From the NCBI GenBank assembly GCA_023414355.1, contig JAEZOB010000038.1, positions 1 to 64,000 of the forward strand: 64,000 nt of DNA. The letters run 5' to 3'. A model generated the notes under the pieces. That model saw only the letters and a program-made list of their open reading frames with translations. It did no database searches and was not told the origin of the DNA. The DNA is from Bacillota bacterium. Lineage in GTDB: Bacteria > Bacillota > Clostridia > Lachnospirales > Lachnospiraceae. How positions within the stretch are numbered: position 1 is the first letter of the stretch; each line of letters starts with the position of its first letter. Shown here one piece after another: positions 7,905 to 16,550 of the stretch. Made by a program: the position numbers and the translations under genes.

Positions 7905-9092
7905 TTACTTTCCGTATTCCTCAGCCAGTTTTTTGAATTTGGGAAGAGCGCGCTCAATCATAGCATAATCCACACAATAAGCAATTCTGCAGTAGCCCGG
8001 GCAACCAAAGGAGGATCCCGGAACGATCAACAGGTTATGCTTCTTAGCTGCTGCTGAAAAAACCTTATCATCTTGTTCCATTGCCTTAATAAAGAGGTAA
8101 AAAGCACCCTGCGGCTTCACGCACTCATAACCGAAGGAAACAAGATTATTATAAAGCAGCTCCCGATTCCGATTATAGAGCTCTAAATCCACCTTAGAAT
8201 CAAGGCATTTTGCAACTGCACGCTGGATCAGAGAAGGCGCATTTACATAGCCTAAGATACGGTTGGCAACATTTGCTCCTTCCACCATATCAGTAAAGCA
8301 ATCCACTTCCTTCGGGATCACCAGGTATCCTATCCGCTCGCCGGGAAGGGAAAGGGACTTACTGAAGGAATAGCCTACAATGGTATTATTATAGTATTTC
8401 GTTAGGTAGACTACCTCAACACCATCATAAGCAAGCTCACGATACGGTTCATCAGCTATCAGATAGATGGATGTACCGAACTCCTTCTGCTTCCTATTTA
8501 ATATATCTGCCAGTTCCTTAATCGTCTGTTCAGAATAGACGACACCGGTCGGATTATTCGGTGTATTCACGATCACAGCCTTGGTCTTTGCTGTCAGCTT
8601 CTGCTCGAACTCCTTCAAATTCGGCTGAAAATCCACCGTATTAGGAGAGATTGTCACAAGCACTCCATCAAAATTACTCACATAATTCCGGTACTCACCA
8701 AAAAAAGGAGCAAAGACAACGACTTCCTCTCCTGGATTAAGAATTGTCTTTAGGATGACGTTCAAACCACCGGCTGCTCCGACGGTCATGATGATATTCT
8801 CCGAATGAAATCCTGTTCCAAACCTATGGTTAATGGACTGAGCAACCGCTTCGCGAACGTCCTCATAACCGGAATTATTCATATAACCGTGGACCAGATT
8901 GGGGGACTCCTCACTAATGACAGAAAGTAAAGCATCCTTAATCTCTACCGGCGGCTCAACACTAGGGTTTCCCAGGCTGAAGTCGAATACATTCTCCGCT
9001 CCGTAGATGGAAGCCAGTTTCTTTCCCTCTTCAAACATTGCCCTGATTACTGAACTGTTCTTAACCAATCCATTCATTTTCTCTGATATCAT
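7905..9092 (-). CDS. PLP-dependent aminotransferase, aspartate-type fold
   Basis: A class I/II aminotransferase of 395 residues. Key parts are FDFSLGNPSVEPP, GAAGGLNVILKTILNPG, VNTPNNPTGVVY, YLIADEPYRELAYDG and the Lys-containing VGYSFSKSLSLPGERIGYL. The start MISEKMNGL was chosen over an upstream Met at 9134 because it has an AGAGGA site and family members start at this point. The exact substrate cannot be told; many clostridial relatives are annotated as aspartate or aromatic aminotransferases. It has its own palindrome-containing promoter upstream. Confidence 0.88.
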   Translation of the reverse strand: MISEKMNGLVKNSSVIRAMFEEGKKLASIYGAENVFDFSLGNPSVEPPVEIKDALLSVISEESPNLVHGYMNNSGYEDVREAVAQSINHRFGTGFHSENIIMTVGAAGGLNVILKTILNPGEEVVVFAPFFGEYRNYVSNFDGVLVTISPNTVDFQPNLKEFEQKLTAKTKAVIVNTPNNPTGVVYSEQTIKELADILNRKQKEFGTSIYLIADEPYRELAYDGVEVVYLTKYYNNTIVGYSFSKSLSLPGERIGYLVIPKEVDCFTDMVEGANVANRILGYVNAPSLIQRAVAKCLDSKVDLELYNRNRELLYNNLVSFGYECVKPQGAFYLFIKAMEQDDKVFSAAAKKHNLLIVPGSSFGCPGYCRIAYCVDYAMIERALPKFKKLAEEYGK

Positions 9093-9205
9093 CCTGATCC
9101 TCTTTCCGGCAAGTCCCCAGCAGCACTTAAGCATTGTAGTTCACCTGGTTTACAGCATCTAGTAAGGTGTTGCAAAGTTCTTGACCTCTGATAAATTTGG
9201 TGTAA

Positions 9206-9235
9206 AGTATAGCATACAATTGCGCGGTGCGCAAT
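9206..9235 (-). promoter_or_regulatory. Promoter overlapped by a palindrome
   Basis: A -35 TTGCGC (9234-9229), 17-bp spacer and -10 TATACT (9211-9206) for the aminotransferase gene. A 7-3-7 inverted repeat, ATTGCGC-N3-GCGCAAT (9219-9235), covers the -35 and half the spacer, which is where a repressor would sit. The regulator is unknown. Confidence 0.5.
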
Positions 9236-9297
9236 CATCAAGTTATAATTATGCGTTTTAGTATTATAAAATACCATTACCTATGTTCATTACTTAA

Positions 9298-10074
9298 CTA
9301 TGACAGAAGCTTATGTAGCTCATCGATATATGCACCAGTATTCTCAGGGCTGTGGGCATCTGATGCTGTCAGGATATGAACATCCTGAGCAATCAATATC
9401 TCTCTCATCCTGCTATTCATACCGAGTTCACAATCGACTCCGTAATTCAAGTGAAGCCCTCCGCTTTGTTCTGCATACATATCATGAAGTTTCAGCAGAC
9501 GGGCAATTTCTTCATATGTTACTGATAAATCATAGGAAGACCGCTGTCCGAACGCCTTGATACTATCCGGATGGGCCACTCCAGTGAAAAGACCGCTTGT
9601 GATAAGCTTCTTCATAATTTCATAGTAACGTCTGTATAATCTATCGATTTCTTGCCCGTTCCATAATTCAGCTTTATGATCAAAGCCAAAACCATCAATC
9701 CAGTGGACAGAGCCCACTGCAAAATCAAACGGAAAGCTTTGAAGCAGTTCTCCGATCAGCTGCTCACTTTCCTCAAAGTAACAGACCTCCAGACCGAATT
9801 TAAGTTTAATCGGAAATGATAATTGGCGTACCTTCTTTATAAATTCAGTATATTCCTGAAAGTTACGCTTACCTTGATGTCTGAAATACCACTCCCTCTG
9901 GTATTCACTATACCGGCAAATCGATTGAAACATTGGAGCAAACTCCTGAAATAAATGAGTATGTTCCAAGAACCAGATTTCTTCCAGGCCTCGATCTATT
10001 GCCGTCCGGATAAATTTCTCCAGCCATTCAACCGTATAAGGTCCGCGTTCCAGATGAATATGGCAGTCCGTCAT
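9298..10074 (-). CDS. PHP-family phosphatase, histidinol-phosphatase-like
   Basis: A 258-residue PHP-domain metallohydrolase, similar in length and layout to HisJ/HisK histidinol phosphatase. The metal ligands are visible: TDCHIHLERG at the N-terminus, WFLEHTHL, KFGLEVCYFEE, GSVHWIDG, AHPDSIK and the closing TASDAHSPEN. The proximity of hisC supports histidinol phosphate as substrate, but other phosphoesters cannot be excluded. Confidence 0.8.
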   Translation of the reverse strand: MTDCHIHLERGPYTVEWLEKFIRTAIDRGLEEIWFLEHTHLFQEFAPMFQSICRYSEYQREWYFRHQGKRNFQEYTEFIKKVRQLSFPIKLKFGLEVCYFEESEQLIGELLQSFPFDFAVGSVHWIDGFGFDHKAELWNGQEIDRLYRRYYEIMKKLITSGLFTGVAHPDSIKAFGQRSSYDLSVTYEEIARLLKLHDMYAEQSGGLHLNYGVDCELGMNSRMREILIAQDVHILTASDAHSPENTGAYIDELHKLLS

Positions 10075-10199
10075 AATAATCCTCTCCTTACTGCACCTTC
10101 ATAATTAATTATGTTCTAATACTATTTACATGTCATTCCTCTTACCATAGAACAAAGTATCTCTAAATTCCTGTCAAATAGCGCACCATGATGTATTAA

Positions 10200-10227
10200 A
10201 AGCGGCCATCGTTTCCTTAGGCCGCTT
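10200..10227 (-). terminator. Intrinsic terminator
   Basis: An 8-bp AAGCGGCC/GGCCGCTT hairpin with a 12-nt loop. Minus-strand RNA continues into UUUUAAU. It sits 38 bp after the end of the cytidylate-kinase-like gene. Confidence 0.7.
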
Positions 10228-10264
10228 CTTCATAATTATGTCTCTGATGTATTATTGCTTCAGA

Positions 10265-10888
10265 TTATCGAAAACGAATATCCAAGTAAGACTTTACGAT
10301 TTCGACGCATTTATCAAAGCCCAGCTTGCTACTGTTCAGACACAGATCATAGTGCTTTGCGTTCTCCCATTCCCTGCCGGTATAATAATTATAATACTCG
10401 GCTCTGTGCTTATCGATTGCAAGAATCTGCTTTTCCAATTCCTTTTCGGACTTACCTGTCATCTCCTTCAAGGTATTGATGCAATCCTCTAGGGGAGCAT
10501 GTACAAACAGCCGGACTACATTGGGATGATCCTTTAGGATGAAATCTGCGCAGCGTCCGATAATGATACAGGTCTCCGTCTCAGCTAATTCCCTAATGAT
10601 TTTCGCCTGATAGTTGAACAAATTATCATTCGATATAAAATCGTCACTATCCGGTGGAATCAGCTCTCCCTTATATATGTTACGCGCAATTTTAAACAGT
10701 GAACTCTTCTTCAGCTTCTCATCCGCTTTTGCGAACAATTCTTCATTAATACCGCTGTCATCCGAGGCAAACCGGAGAAGATCCCTATCATAATAGGGTA
10801 TTCCCAGCTCTTCAGAAAGCATCTTACCGATCGTACGCCCGCCGCTGCCGTATCCTCTGGCTATCGTAATCACATACTTTTTATCCAT
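10265..10888 (-). CDS. Cytidylate-kinase-like family protein
   Basis: A P-loop protein of about 207 residues belonging to the cytidylate kinase-like group. The start is DKKYVITIARGYGSGGRTIGK, a Walker A variant (GYGSGGRT), then LGIPYYDRDLL, CIIIGRCADFIL and DKHRAEYYNYYTGREW. It is distinct from the essential Cmk, and family members are of unknown substrate. The ATG at 10888 is used because a GGGAGG site lies eight bases before it; the GTG nine bases earlier belongs to that ribosome site. Confidence 0.82.
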   Translation of the reverse strand: MDKKYVITIARGYGSGGRTIGKMLSEELGIPYYDRDLLRFASDDSGINEELFAKADEKLKKSSLFKIARNIYKGELIPPDSDDFISNDNLFNYQAKIIRELAETETCIIIGRCADFILKDHPNVVRLFVHAPLEDCINTLKEMTGKSEKELEKQILAIDKHRAEYYNYYTGREWENAKHYDLCLNSSKLGFDKCVEIVKSYLDIRFR

Positions 10889-11033
10889 ATGAAACACCTC
10901 CCGTTTTCCTTATAGATATATAAAACAGAATAAAAGATCAGAACAGGTATTTAAAACTTATTTTGTAGCACCTAATACATCTGGGAAGAACAATGAATGA
11001 GCACCATTGTGCGAGATTCTGCAATTCTTTCCC

Positions 11034-11054
11034 ATGGAAGACTGTGTCTTCCAT
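11034..11054 (-). repeat. 9-bp hairpin after livF
   Basis: ATGGAAGAC/GTCTTCCAT arms around 3 nt, 36 bp past the livF stop. It lacks a following U-run, so it is more likely an RNA 3'-end stabiliser than a classical terminator. Nothing else is seen in 10900-11090. Confidence 0.4.
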
Positions 11055-11090
11055 CTATAAATATAACTCCACCGCTTTCGGAATTATATT

Positions 11091-11798
11091 TTATGCTTCA
11101 CCCAAATATGCTTTCTTAACCGATTCATTATCCATCAGCTTCTTCGCATCATCTGTCAGAACAATCTTACCTGTCTCAAGGACATAGGCGCGATCCGCAA
11201 TTGATAATGCCTTCTTTGCATTCTGCTCTACCAAAAGTACAGTAGTGCCGCTCTTACTGATGCTTTTAATAATATCAAAGATTTCTCCCACGAGAATTGG
11301 TGATAATCCCATCGATGGCTCATCCATCAGGACTATCTTCGGCTTGGACATCAGCGCACGCCCCATAGCCAGCATCTGTTGCTCACCGCCGCTTAAGGTA
11401 CCCGCGAGTTGGTTCTTTCTCTCTTTTAATCTCGGAAATCTCTGATAAACATTTGCCAGAGAGTCTTCTATCTCTGCCTTATCCTTTCGGGTAAATGCTC
11501 CCAAAAGAAGATTCTCATATACCGTAAGCTGTGCAAATACGTGTCTTCCCTCCGGTACATGAGCTATTCCCAGAGATACAATCTTATGCGCGGGGATTTT
11601 CTGAAGGTCGGTACCTTCATAGATCACCTCGCCACTCTTCGCTGCAATCAGTCCGGTAATGGTATGAAGTATGGTCGTCTTACCGGCACCATTGGCACCG
11701 ATCAAAGCGATTACCTCACCCTCATTTACCGTAAAGGAAACGTCCTTGATTGCTTGAATTACTCCATAATAAACCTGCAGATTTTTTACTTCTAGCAT
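11091..11798 (-). CDS. livF: Branched-chain amino acid ABC transporter ATPase LivF
   Basis: A 235-residue ATPase, one of the two nucleotide-binding subunits of the Liv importer (Leu/Ile/Val family). Walker A is GANGAGKTT (about 36-44), the signature is LSGGEQQMLAMGRAL, Walker B is KIVLMDEPSMGL, and the switch His is replaced in LLVEQN, as is normal in LivF. Last gene of livKHMGF. Confidence 0.95.
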   Translation of the reverse strand: MLEVKNLQVYYGVIQAIKDVSFTVNEGEVIALIGANGAGKTTILHTITGLIAAKSGEVIYEGTDLQKIPAHKIVSLGIAHVPEGRHVFAQLTVYENLLLGAFTRKDKAEIEDSLANVYQRFPRLKERKNQLAGTLSGGEQQMLAMGRALMSKPKIVLMDEPSMGLSPILVGEIFDIIKSISKSGTTVLLVEQNAKKALSIADRAYVLETGKIVLTDDAKKLMDNESVKKAYLGEA

Positions 11799-11816
11799 CT
11801 TCTCTCGTTTCCTCCC

Positions 11817-12575
11817 TTATTCCCCAAGATAAGCCTTGATAACCTCGGGGTTGTTCAGTACCTCGCCCGGGAGACCGTTAGCCAGCTCCATACCAAAGTT
11901 TAATACGAATATCTTTTCACAAATTCCTGCTACCAGCTTCATATCATGCTCTATCAAAAGAATAGTAACATCATATTTTTTCCGTACCAGGGTAATGGTC
12001 TTCATCAACTCCTCTGTCTCGGAAGGGTTCATGCCAGCAGCCGGTTCATCAAGCAGCAGCATTTTGGGATTTGTAGCAAGGGCTCTTGCAATCTCTAGCT
12101 TTCTCTGCTTTCCATATGGAAGATTGGCAGACAGCAGATGTGCTTCCTTATCCAGATCAAATACCTTTAGGATATCATAGGCGCGCTCATTCATCTGCTT
12201 CTCTGTCTTAAAATAAGAGGGCAATCGCAGAATTCCAGCGGCAGTTGAATACTTGTAATTATTATGAAGTCCGATCTTTACGTTATCCAGAACCGTCATA
12301 TTTTTAAAAAGTCGGATATTCTGGAAAGTACGGGCGATACCTGCCTTATTGATTCCAATCGTGCTAAGTCCGGTAATATTGACTCCGTCCAGCGTAATAA
12401 TACCAGCATCGGGCTTATATACACCTGTCAGGAGATTGAATATGGTTGTCTTTCCGGCACCATTCGGTCCGATCAGGCCATACAGTTCTCCTTTTTCTAT
12501 CGTAATACTGAAGGAATCTACCGCGCGTAAGCCGCCGAAGGAGATGCCCAGATTTTTAACTGTCAACATAGCCAT
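11817..12575 (-). CDS. livG: Branched-chain amino acid ABC transporter ATPase LivG
   Basis: A 252-residue partner ATPase of LivF. Walker A is GPNGAGKTT (about 37-45), Walker B LLLDEPAAGMNPSE and the switch His is in LLIEHDM. The signature is NLPYGKQRKLEIARAL, with the LSGGQ replaced by a PYGKQ type typical of LivG. It is four bases downstream of livM and 18 upstream of livF, so one transcript. Confidence 0.95.
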   Translation of the reverse strand: MAMLTVKNLGISFGGLRAVDSFSITIEKGELYGLIGPNGAGKTTIFNLLTGVYKPDAGIITLDGVNITGLSTIGINKAGIARTFQNIRLFKNMTVLDNVKIGLHNNYKYSTAAGILRLPSYFKTEKQMNERAYDILKVFDLDKEAHLLSANLPYGKQRKLEIARALATNPKMLLLDEPAAGMNPSETEELMKTITLVRKKYDVTILLIEHDMKLVAGICEKIFVLNFGMELANGLPGEVLNNPEVIKAYLGE

Positions 12576-12579
12576 AGCC

Positions 12580-13671
12580 TTACGCCTCCTTCCTGTTCTT
12601 CTTGATCAGGGCACTTAAGCCTCCCTGAAGGGAATGTCTCTTCCGCCATTCGATACAGGAGGGATTCCAGTTGAAGATCATCATGACGATTAGTACGATT
12701 GCATAGATCAACATTCGATAGTCCTGCATGAAACGCAGATACTCCGGTAATAAGGTCAGGATCACTGCTGCTATAATGGAGCCTCTGATATTACCGATCC
12801 CACCGAGTACTACAAATACCAGAATCATAATTGACATGTTATAACCGAAATTCTTCGGTGCAGCCACGAGGCTGGATATGTTATGGGAATACAACACCCC
12901 GGCTACTCCTGCCATTGCAGCAGAAATCGAAAACGCCAATATTTTAAATTTTGTAATATCAATGCCGACTGATTCTGCTGCAATTCTATTGTCACGAATA
13001 GCCTGAATAGCACGACCTGAACGTGAATTAATGAGATTGCTGATAATCAAATAAGACGCGATAAGTAATACCACTGCTATTGTAAAGGTAGTACTCTTAG
13101 GTGTTCCGCTAATTCCCTTTGCTCCGTTTAAAATGACATCTCCACCCTCGGCGAGGCCTAAGGAAACTGAGTCTTTCATGGAAAAATGGAAGCCACTCTT
13201 ATCAATACCGATATATAATACATTAATTACATTTTTAATAATCTCACCGAAAGCAAGGGTTACAATTGCAAGATAATCTCCTCTCAGTCGAAGGACGACA
13301 ACACCGATCAGGACACCGAACACTGCCGCAAAGATAGCTCCAATCAGCAATGCCAAGGTAAACCGAAGTAATGTGTTCGTTATGATGTTCTCTGTACATC
13401 TTGAGAAAAAAGCACTTGTAAATGCACCAATACACATGAACCCTGCATGTCCAAGACTGAGTTCACCCAAAATACCAACTGTTAAATTTAAGGACACTGC
13501 CAGTATGGAGTAATAACACAAAGGTACCAACAGACCCTTCATGAGATTCGATAACACCCCGGCTGAGATTAGTATCTGGCAAAGAATATAAATGATGAGA
13601 ACGATACCAATTGTAATGATATTACTGCGGGTGGATTTATTCATTTGATGAAATGATTTTAATTTTGCCAT
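12580..13671 (-). CDS. livM: Branched-chain amino acid ABC transporter permease LivM
   Basis: A membrane permease of about 363 residues with roughly ten hydrophobic segments. The family pattern LNLTVGILGELSLGHAGFMCIGAFTSA lies at about 63-90, and GRAIQAIRDNRIAAESVGI is the cytoplasmic coupling region that meets LivF/LivG. The ATG at 13671 has AGGTGG just before it and is preferred over an upstream GTG that overlaps that site. It starts ten bases after livH ends. Confidence 0.94.
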   Translation of the reverse strand: MAKLKSFHQMNKSTRSNIITIGIVLIIYILCQILISAGVLSNLMKGLLVPLCYYSILAVSLNLTVGILGELSLGHAGFMCIGAFTSAFFSRCTENIITNTLLRFTLALLIGAIFAAVFGVLIGVVVLRLRGDYLAIVTLAFGEIIKNVINVLYIGIDKSGFHFSMKDSVSLGLAEGGDVILNGAKGISGTPKSTTFTIAVVLLIASYLIISNLINSRSGRAIQAIRDNRIAAESVGIDITKFKILAFSISAAMAGVAGVLYSHNISSLVAAPKNFGYNMSIMILVFVVLGGIGNIRGSIIAAVILTLLPEYLRFMQDYRMLIYAIVLIVMMIFNWNPSCIEWRKRHSLQGGLSALIKKNRKEA

Positions 13672-13680
13672 TTTTCCCAC

Positions 13681-14562
13681 CTACACTTTCTCTTGCATCT
13701 TCTTGCCGAGAATACCTGTCGGCTTGACGATAAGAACTACTACTAAAATCAGAAATACAATCGCATCTGCCAGTTGAGAAGAGATATATGCGCGGCTGAG
13801 GATTTCTATAACGCCAAGCAGGATACCGCCGAGCATCGCTCCCGGAATGGAACCAATGCCTCCGAATACCGCTGCCACGAAAGCTTTGATACCGGGCATG
13901 GAACCAGAAGTAGAGGTTAAGCTTGGATAAGCAGAAAACATCAGCATACTTGCAATCGCTGCTAGTGCAGAACCGATAGCGAAGGTGATTGCAATCGTCT
14001 TATTCACATTGACACCCATAAGGACGGCGGCAGCCTTATCTTCCGAAACCGCCAACATACTACGTCCGGTCTTGGATTTTTTCACGAAAACCGTTAATAA
14101 TATCATGATTACCAGGCACAAGGGAATGGTTACCAGAGTCTCGCCGGAAATCGTCAACGCACCGTTTGCGAGCTTTAATGCAGGCACTGTGATTACGGAA
14201 GCAAATGACTTTGTATCAGCCCCGAAAATTAATAATGCGATATTCTGCAGCAGATAGCTGACACCGATGGCAGTAATTAAAACTGCCAGAGAAGAGGCGC
14301 TCCGAAGAGGTTTATATGCAACGCGCTCTATTGTAATACCCAATAGAGTACAGAATATGATCGAAATTAAGACTGCCAGGATAGGACTAAGTCCCATCGT
14401 ACTCATAATCGTGAATATCACATATCCGCCGACCATGATGACATCACCATGAGCAAAATTAAGCATCTTTGCGATACCGTATACCATGGTATAACCTAGT
14501 GCAATGATCGAATATACACTACCAAGGCTGATTCCTTTGATTAAATACGAGATAAAGCTCAT
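13681..14562 (-). CDS. livH: Branched-chain amino acid ABC transporter permease LivH
   Basis: The second membrane subunit of about 293 residues and eight or nine helices. GYTMVYGIAKMLNFAHGDVIMVGGY (near the N-terminus, split here by the usual Gly pattern) and the later GSIPGAMLGGILLGVIE are hallmark regions. MSFISYL at 14562 is the likely start because GGGGGT lies just upstream; a Met 18 bases earlier has no ribosome site. Confidence 0.94.
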   Translation of the reverse strand: MSFISYLIKGISLGSVYSIIALGYTMVYGIAKMLNFAHGDVIMVGGYVIFTIMSTMGLSPILAVLISIIFCTLLGITIERVAYKPLRSASSLAVLITAIGVSYLLQNIALLIFGADTKSFASVITVPALKLANGALTISGETLVTIPLCLVIMILLTVFVKKSKTGRSMLAVSEDKAAAVLMGVNVNKTIAITFAIGSALAAIASMLMFSAYPSLTSTSGSMPGIKAFVAAVFGGIGSIPGAMLGGILLGVIEILSRAYISSQLADAIVFLILVVVLIVKPTGILGKKMQEKV

Positions 14563-14695
14563 AATTACCCCCGTCTGCATGTTTCATGCACTAAATATAG
14601 TTCGTTATCTTTTATCACTTTCATTATTTTACCATAGGATGACTTCTTTTTCAACAAAATGAACCTGAAAGCCTATCCATAAGTTATCCGTCAAA

Positions 14696-14765
14696 CTGTA
14701 TATTTAATTCATAGGATGTCCTATGAATTAAATATACAGAGGGACAATGACGTGCGTCCCTCTGT
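14696..14765 (-). repeat. Two overlapping perfect inverted repeats between livK and livH
   Basis: The first is a perfect 21-bp inverted repeat (14696-14716 with 14719-14739) with a 2-nt centre. The second has 10-bp arms, ACAGAGGGAC/GTCCCTCTGT (14736-14745 with 14756-14765). They share ACAG, so full forms of both cannot exist together. Neither is followed by a U-run. They probably lower read-through from livK into livHMGF or protect the livK 3' end, so that the binding protein is made in excess; that role is inference. Confidence 0.85.
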
Positions 14766-14848
14766 ACATATTATTACACATACATCAAATCTTTATCAAA
14801 CCTGTGATTGCTTCGATCCCAAGGTTTTAAGAACAAGTTCCATTACAA

Positions 14849-16000
14849 TTATTCAACAGATACATATGCACCGTTCTGAATTACAACTGCTCTCGGAGCC
14901 TTATTCACTTCACCGGTTGCAGACCAGGTCATACCGGCACCGGTCAGACCATCCACTGTAATCTGAGTCATAGCACCCTTAAGAGCATCACCCATATCGG
15001 ATATGCTCATATCAGCCTTTACTCCGCCCTTTTCAATTGCTGCCTTAATGATATAGATTGCATCATAAGCATCTGCTGCAAATTGGTTGGGAGTTTCACC
15101 GTATTTCTCTTTGTATGCAGCAACAAACTTAGCGGTAGCATCATCAGTTGCATCTGCTGCGAAAGGTGTTAATAACATAACGCCTTCTGCTAAAGCTGTG
15201 TCAAAGTTTTCTACACCAAGAATACCGTCAAGACCGTCACAACCGAAGAAAATCGGATCATATCCAAGAGAAGCTGCCTGAGTTAAAATCAGAGTTGCTT
15301 CTGTATAATAGATCGGAAGGAATACAAGTTCTGCACCGGCATCTTTTGCTTTCTGAATCTGTACGGAGAAATCAGATTTGCTGTCAGAGGTGAAAGCTTC
15401 AGCAGCTACGATTTCAAAATTCTGATTTCCAGCTTCCTGTGCAAACTTCTCGTAAATACCGGAAGAATAAACATCAGAGCTGTCATAAATAACTGCTACT
15501 TTGGTTGCAAGTCCCTTACTGCCAATATACTGGGCAGATGCAATACCCTGATTAGGATCGGTAAAGCAAACCTGGAATACGTTTCCGTTTGTAATAACAT
15601 CTACGGAAGATGCGGAAGGAGTTAATTCAAACATATTATCATTAAAGGTCTCAGCTGCTACAGCCTTACAGGGAGTAGATGTAACTGTTCCCATAAGAAT
15701 CTGCATACCCCAATCCTTTAAGGTATTATATGCATTGACAGACTTCTCAGCATCATGCTCATCATCTTCAAATTTAAAAGCGATCTGCTTGCCGCTAATA
15801 CCACCGGCTTTGTTGATCTCATCAACAGCTAATTCAGCTGCATTTTTAACACTCTGTCCATATACAGCTGCGCCACCGGTAACAGGACCGATTCCACCGA
15901 TATAGAACTTGTCACTCTTAGCCGACCCACAAGCGGTCAAGCTAGCAACAGCCACACTTGCTACTAAAAGCAGGCTAATTACTTTCTTCATCTTTCTCAT
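14849..16000 (-). CDS. livK: Branched-chain amino acid binding lipoprotein LivK
   Basis: The extracellular substrate-binding protein of the Liv importer, 383 residues. It has a lipoprotein signal (MRKMKKVISLLL, then SLTACGS with the lipidated Cys at about 24) and a Leu/Ile/Val-binding type I fold beginning FYIGGIGPVTGGAAVYGQ, with NELTPSASS-type ligand residues in the middle (FELTPSASSVDV). ATG at 16000 follows GGGAGGT by five bases. It is the first gene of the operon, separated from livH by a structured spacer of about 290 bp. The true ligand could be another amino acid or amide. Confidence 0.93.
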   Translation of the reverse strand: MRKMKKVISLLLVASVAVASLTACGSAKSDKFYIGGIGPVTGGAAVYGQSVKNAAELAVDEINKAGGISGKQIAFKFEDDEHDAEKSVNAYNTLKDWGMQILMGTVTSTPCKAVAAETFNDNMFELTPSASSVDVITNGNVFQVCFTDPNQGIASAQYIGSKGLATKVAVIYDSSDVYSSGIYEKFAQEAGNQNFEIVAAEAFTSDSKSDFSVQIQKAKDAGAELVFLPIYYTEATLILTQAASLGYDPIFFGCDGLDGILGVENFDTALAEGVMLLTPFAADATDDATAKFVAAYKEKYGETPNQFAADAYDAIYIIKAAIEKGGVKADMSISDMGDALKGAMTQITVDGLTGAGMTWSATGEVNKAPRAVVIQNGAYVSVE

Positions 16001-16042
16001 AAATTACCTCCCGTTAATTTGGATCCTCAGATCCTTTAATAC

Positions 16043-16099
16043 AATAAGGCGTCCAGCGATAACAGAGACAAATGTCTGTCATGTACGAACGCCTTTATT
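16043..16099 (-). promoter_or_regulatory. 5'-terminal stem-loop of the livK leader
   Basis: AATAAGGCGT (16043-16052) pairs with ACGCCTTTATT (16089-16099) apart from one bulge, with an inner ACAGA/TCTGT hairpin. It begins about four bases after the predicted transcript start (about 16103). This position suggests a stability hairpin rather than a switch. Confidence 0.55.
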
Positions 16100-16109
16100 C
16101 ATGGTATCA

Positions 16110-16138
16110 ATAATAACCTCTAGAAAATGATTTGTCAA
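16110..16138 (-). promoter_or_regulatory. Sigma-A promoter of livKHMGF
   Basis: A perfect -35 TTGACA (16138-16133), a 17-bp spacer and -10 TATTAT (16115-16110). Confidence 0.88.
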
Positions 16139-16146
16139 TATAATCT

Positions 16147-16183
16147 TTTAGCGCGCTAAAGTCCAATTTCATTAGCGCGCTAA
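16147..16183. promoter_or_regulatory. Tandem palindromic operator upstream of livK
   Basis: Two near-identical palindromes: TTTAGCGCGCTAAA at 16147-16160 and TTAGCGCGCTAA at 16172-16183, centres 24 bp apart. They lie immediately upstream of the livK -35 and downstream of the zinc-ribbon gene. They could be a double operator for an unidentified regulator, or a terminator for the gene at 16226, though no U-run follows. They do not resemble a CodY site. Confidence 0.65.
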
Positions 16184-16225
16184 AGTATGATAATTCCTTA
16201 TTTTATAAGTATTTTTCTGTTATTT

Positions 16226-16513
16226 TTATGAAAGCTCTCCACCACATTTGTCACAAAATTCCAGACCCTCCAGAGTGATTCCTCCGCAATCAGGGCAGAT
16301 AATTTTGGCGGGCAGGATTTCTCTCTCCACAACCTCATATTCTGCATCCGGATCCTCTTCTCTCTCATCCTCCGAAGAGTTTGAGTCGTCATCCACCTTC
16401 TCATCCTCAAGCTCAGGATCCTCATCTTCAAGTTCCTTCGGATGATGCATTTCCTTGAGGACTTCTTTCAGGCTTTCCTCTTTTCCGTGAATGAGTTTCT
16501 CAATCAAAGACAT
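16226..16513 (-). CDS. Acidic protein with C-terminal zinc ribbon
   Basis: A 95-residue protein. The first 35 residues are helical and charged, followed by a very acidic stretch (about 30-70, mostly Glu/Asp/Ser) and a C-terminal zinc ribbon with ICPDCGG and FCDKCGG. MSLIEKL at 16513 is preferred because GAGGAG lies just before it; an ATG 12 bases earlier overlaps that site. Function unknown; the ribbon suggests contact with nucleic acid or another protein. Confidence 0.7.
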   Translation of the reverse strand: MSLIEKLIHGKEESLKEVLKEMHHPKELEDEDPELEDEKVDDDSNSSEDEREEDPDAEYEVVEREILPAKIICPDCGGITLEGLEFCDKCGGELS

Positions 16514-16550
16514 AAATCTCCTCATTTCTGCGTTTTTATACCGCTAAAGT

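Noticed and set aside
16248..16445. Ser-rich plus-strand frame
   Set aside because: Antisense of the acidic Glu/Asp codons of the zinc-ribbon gene.
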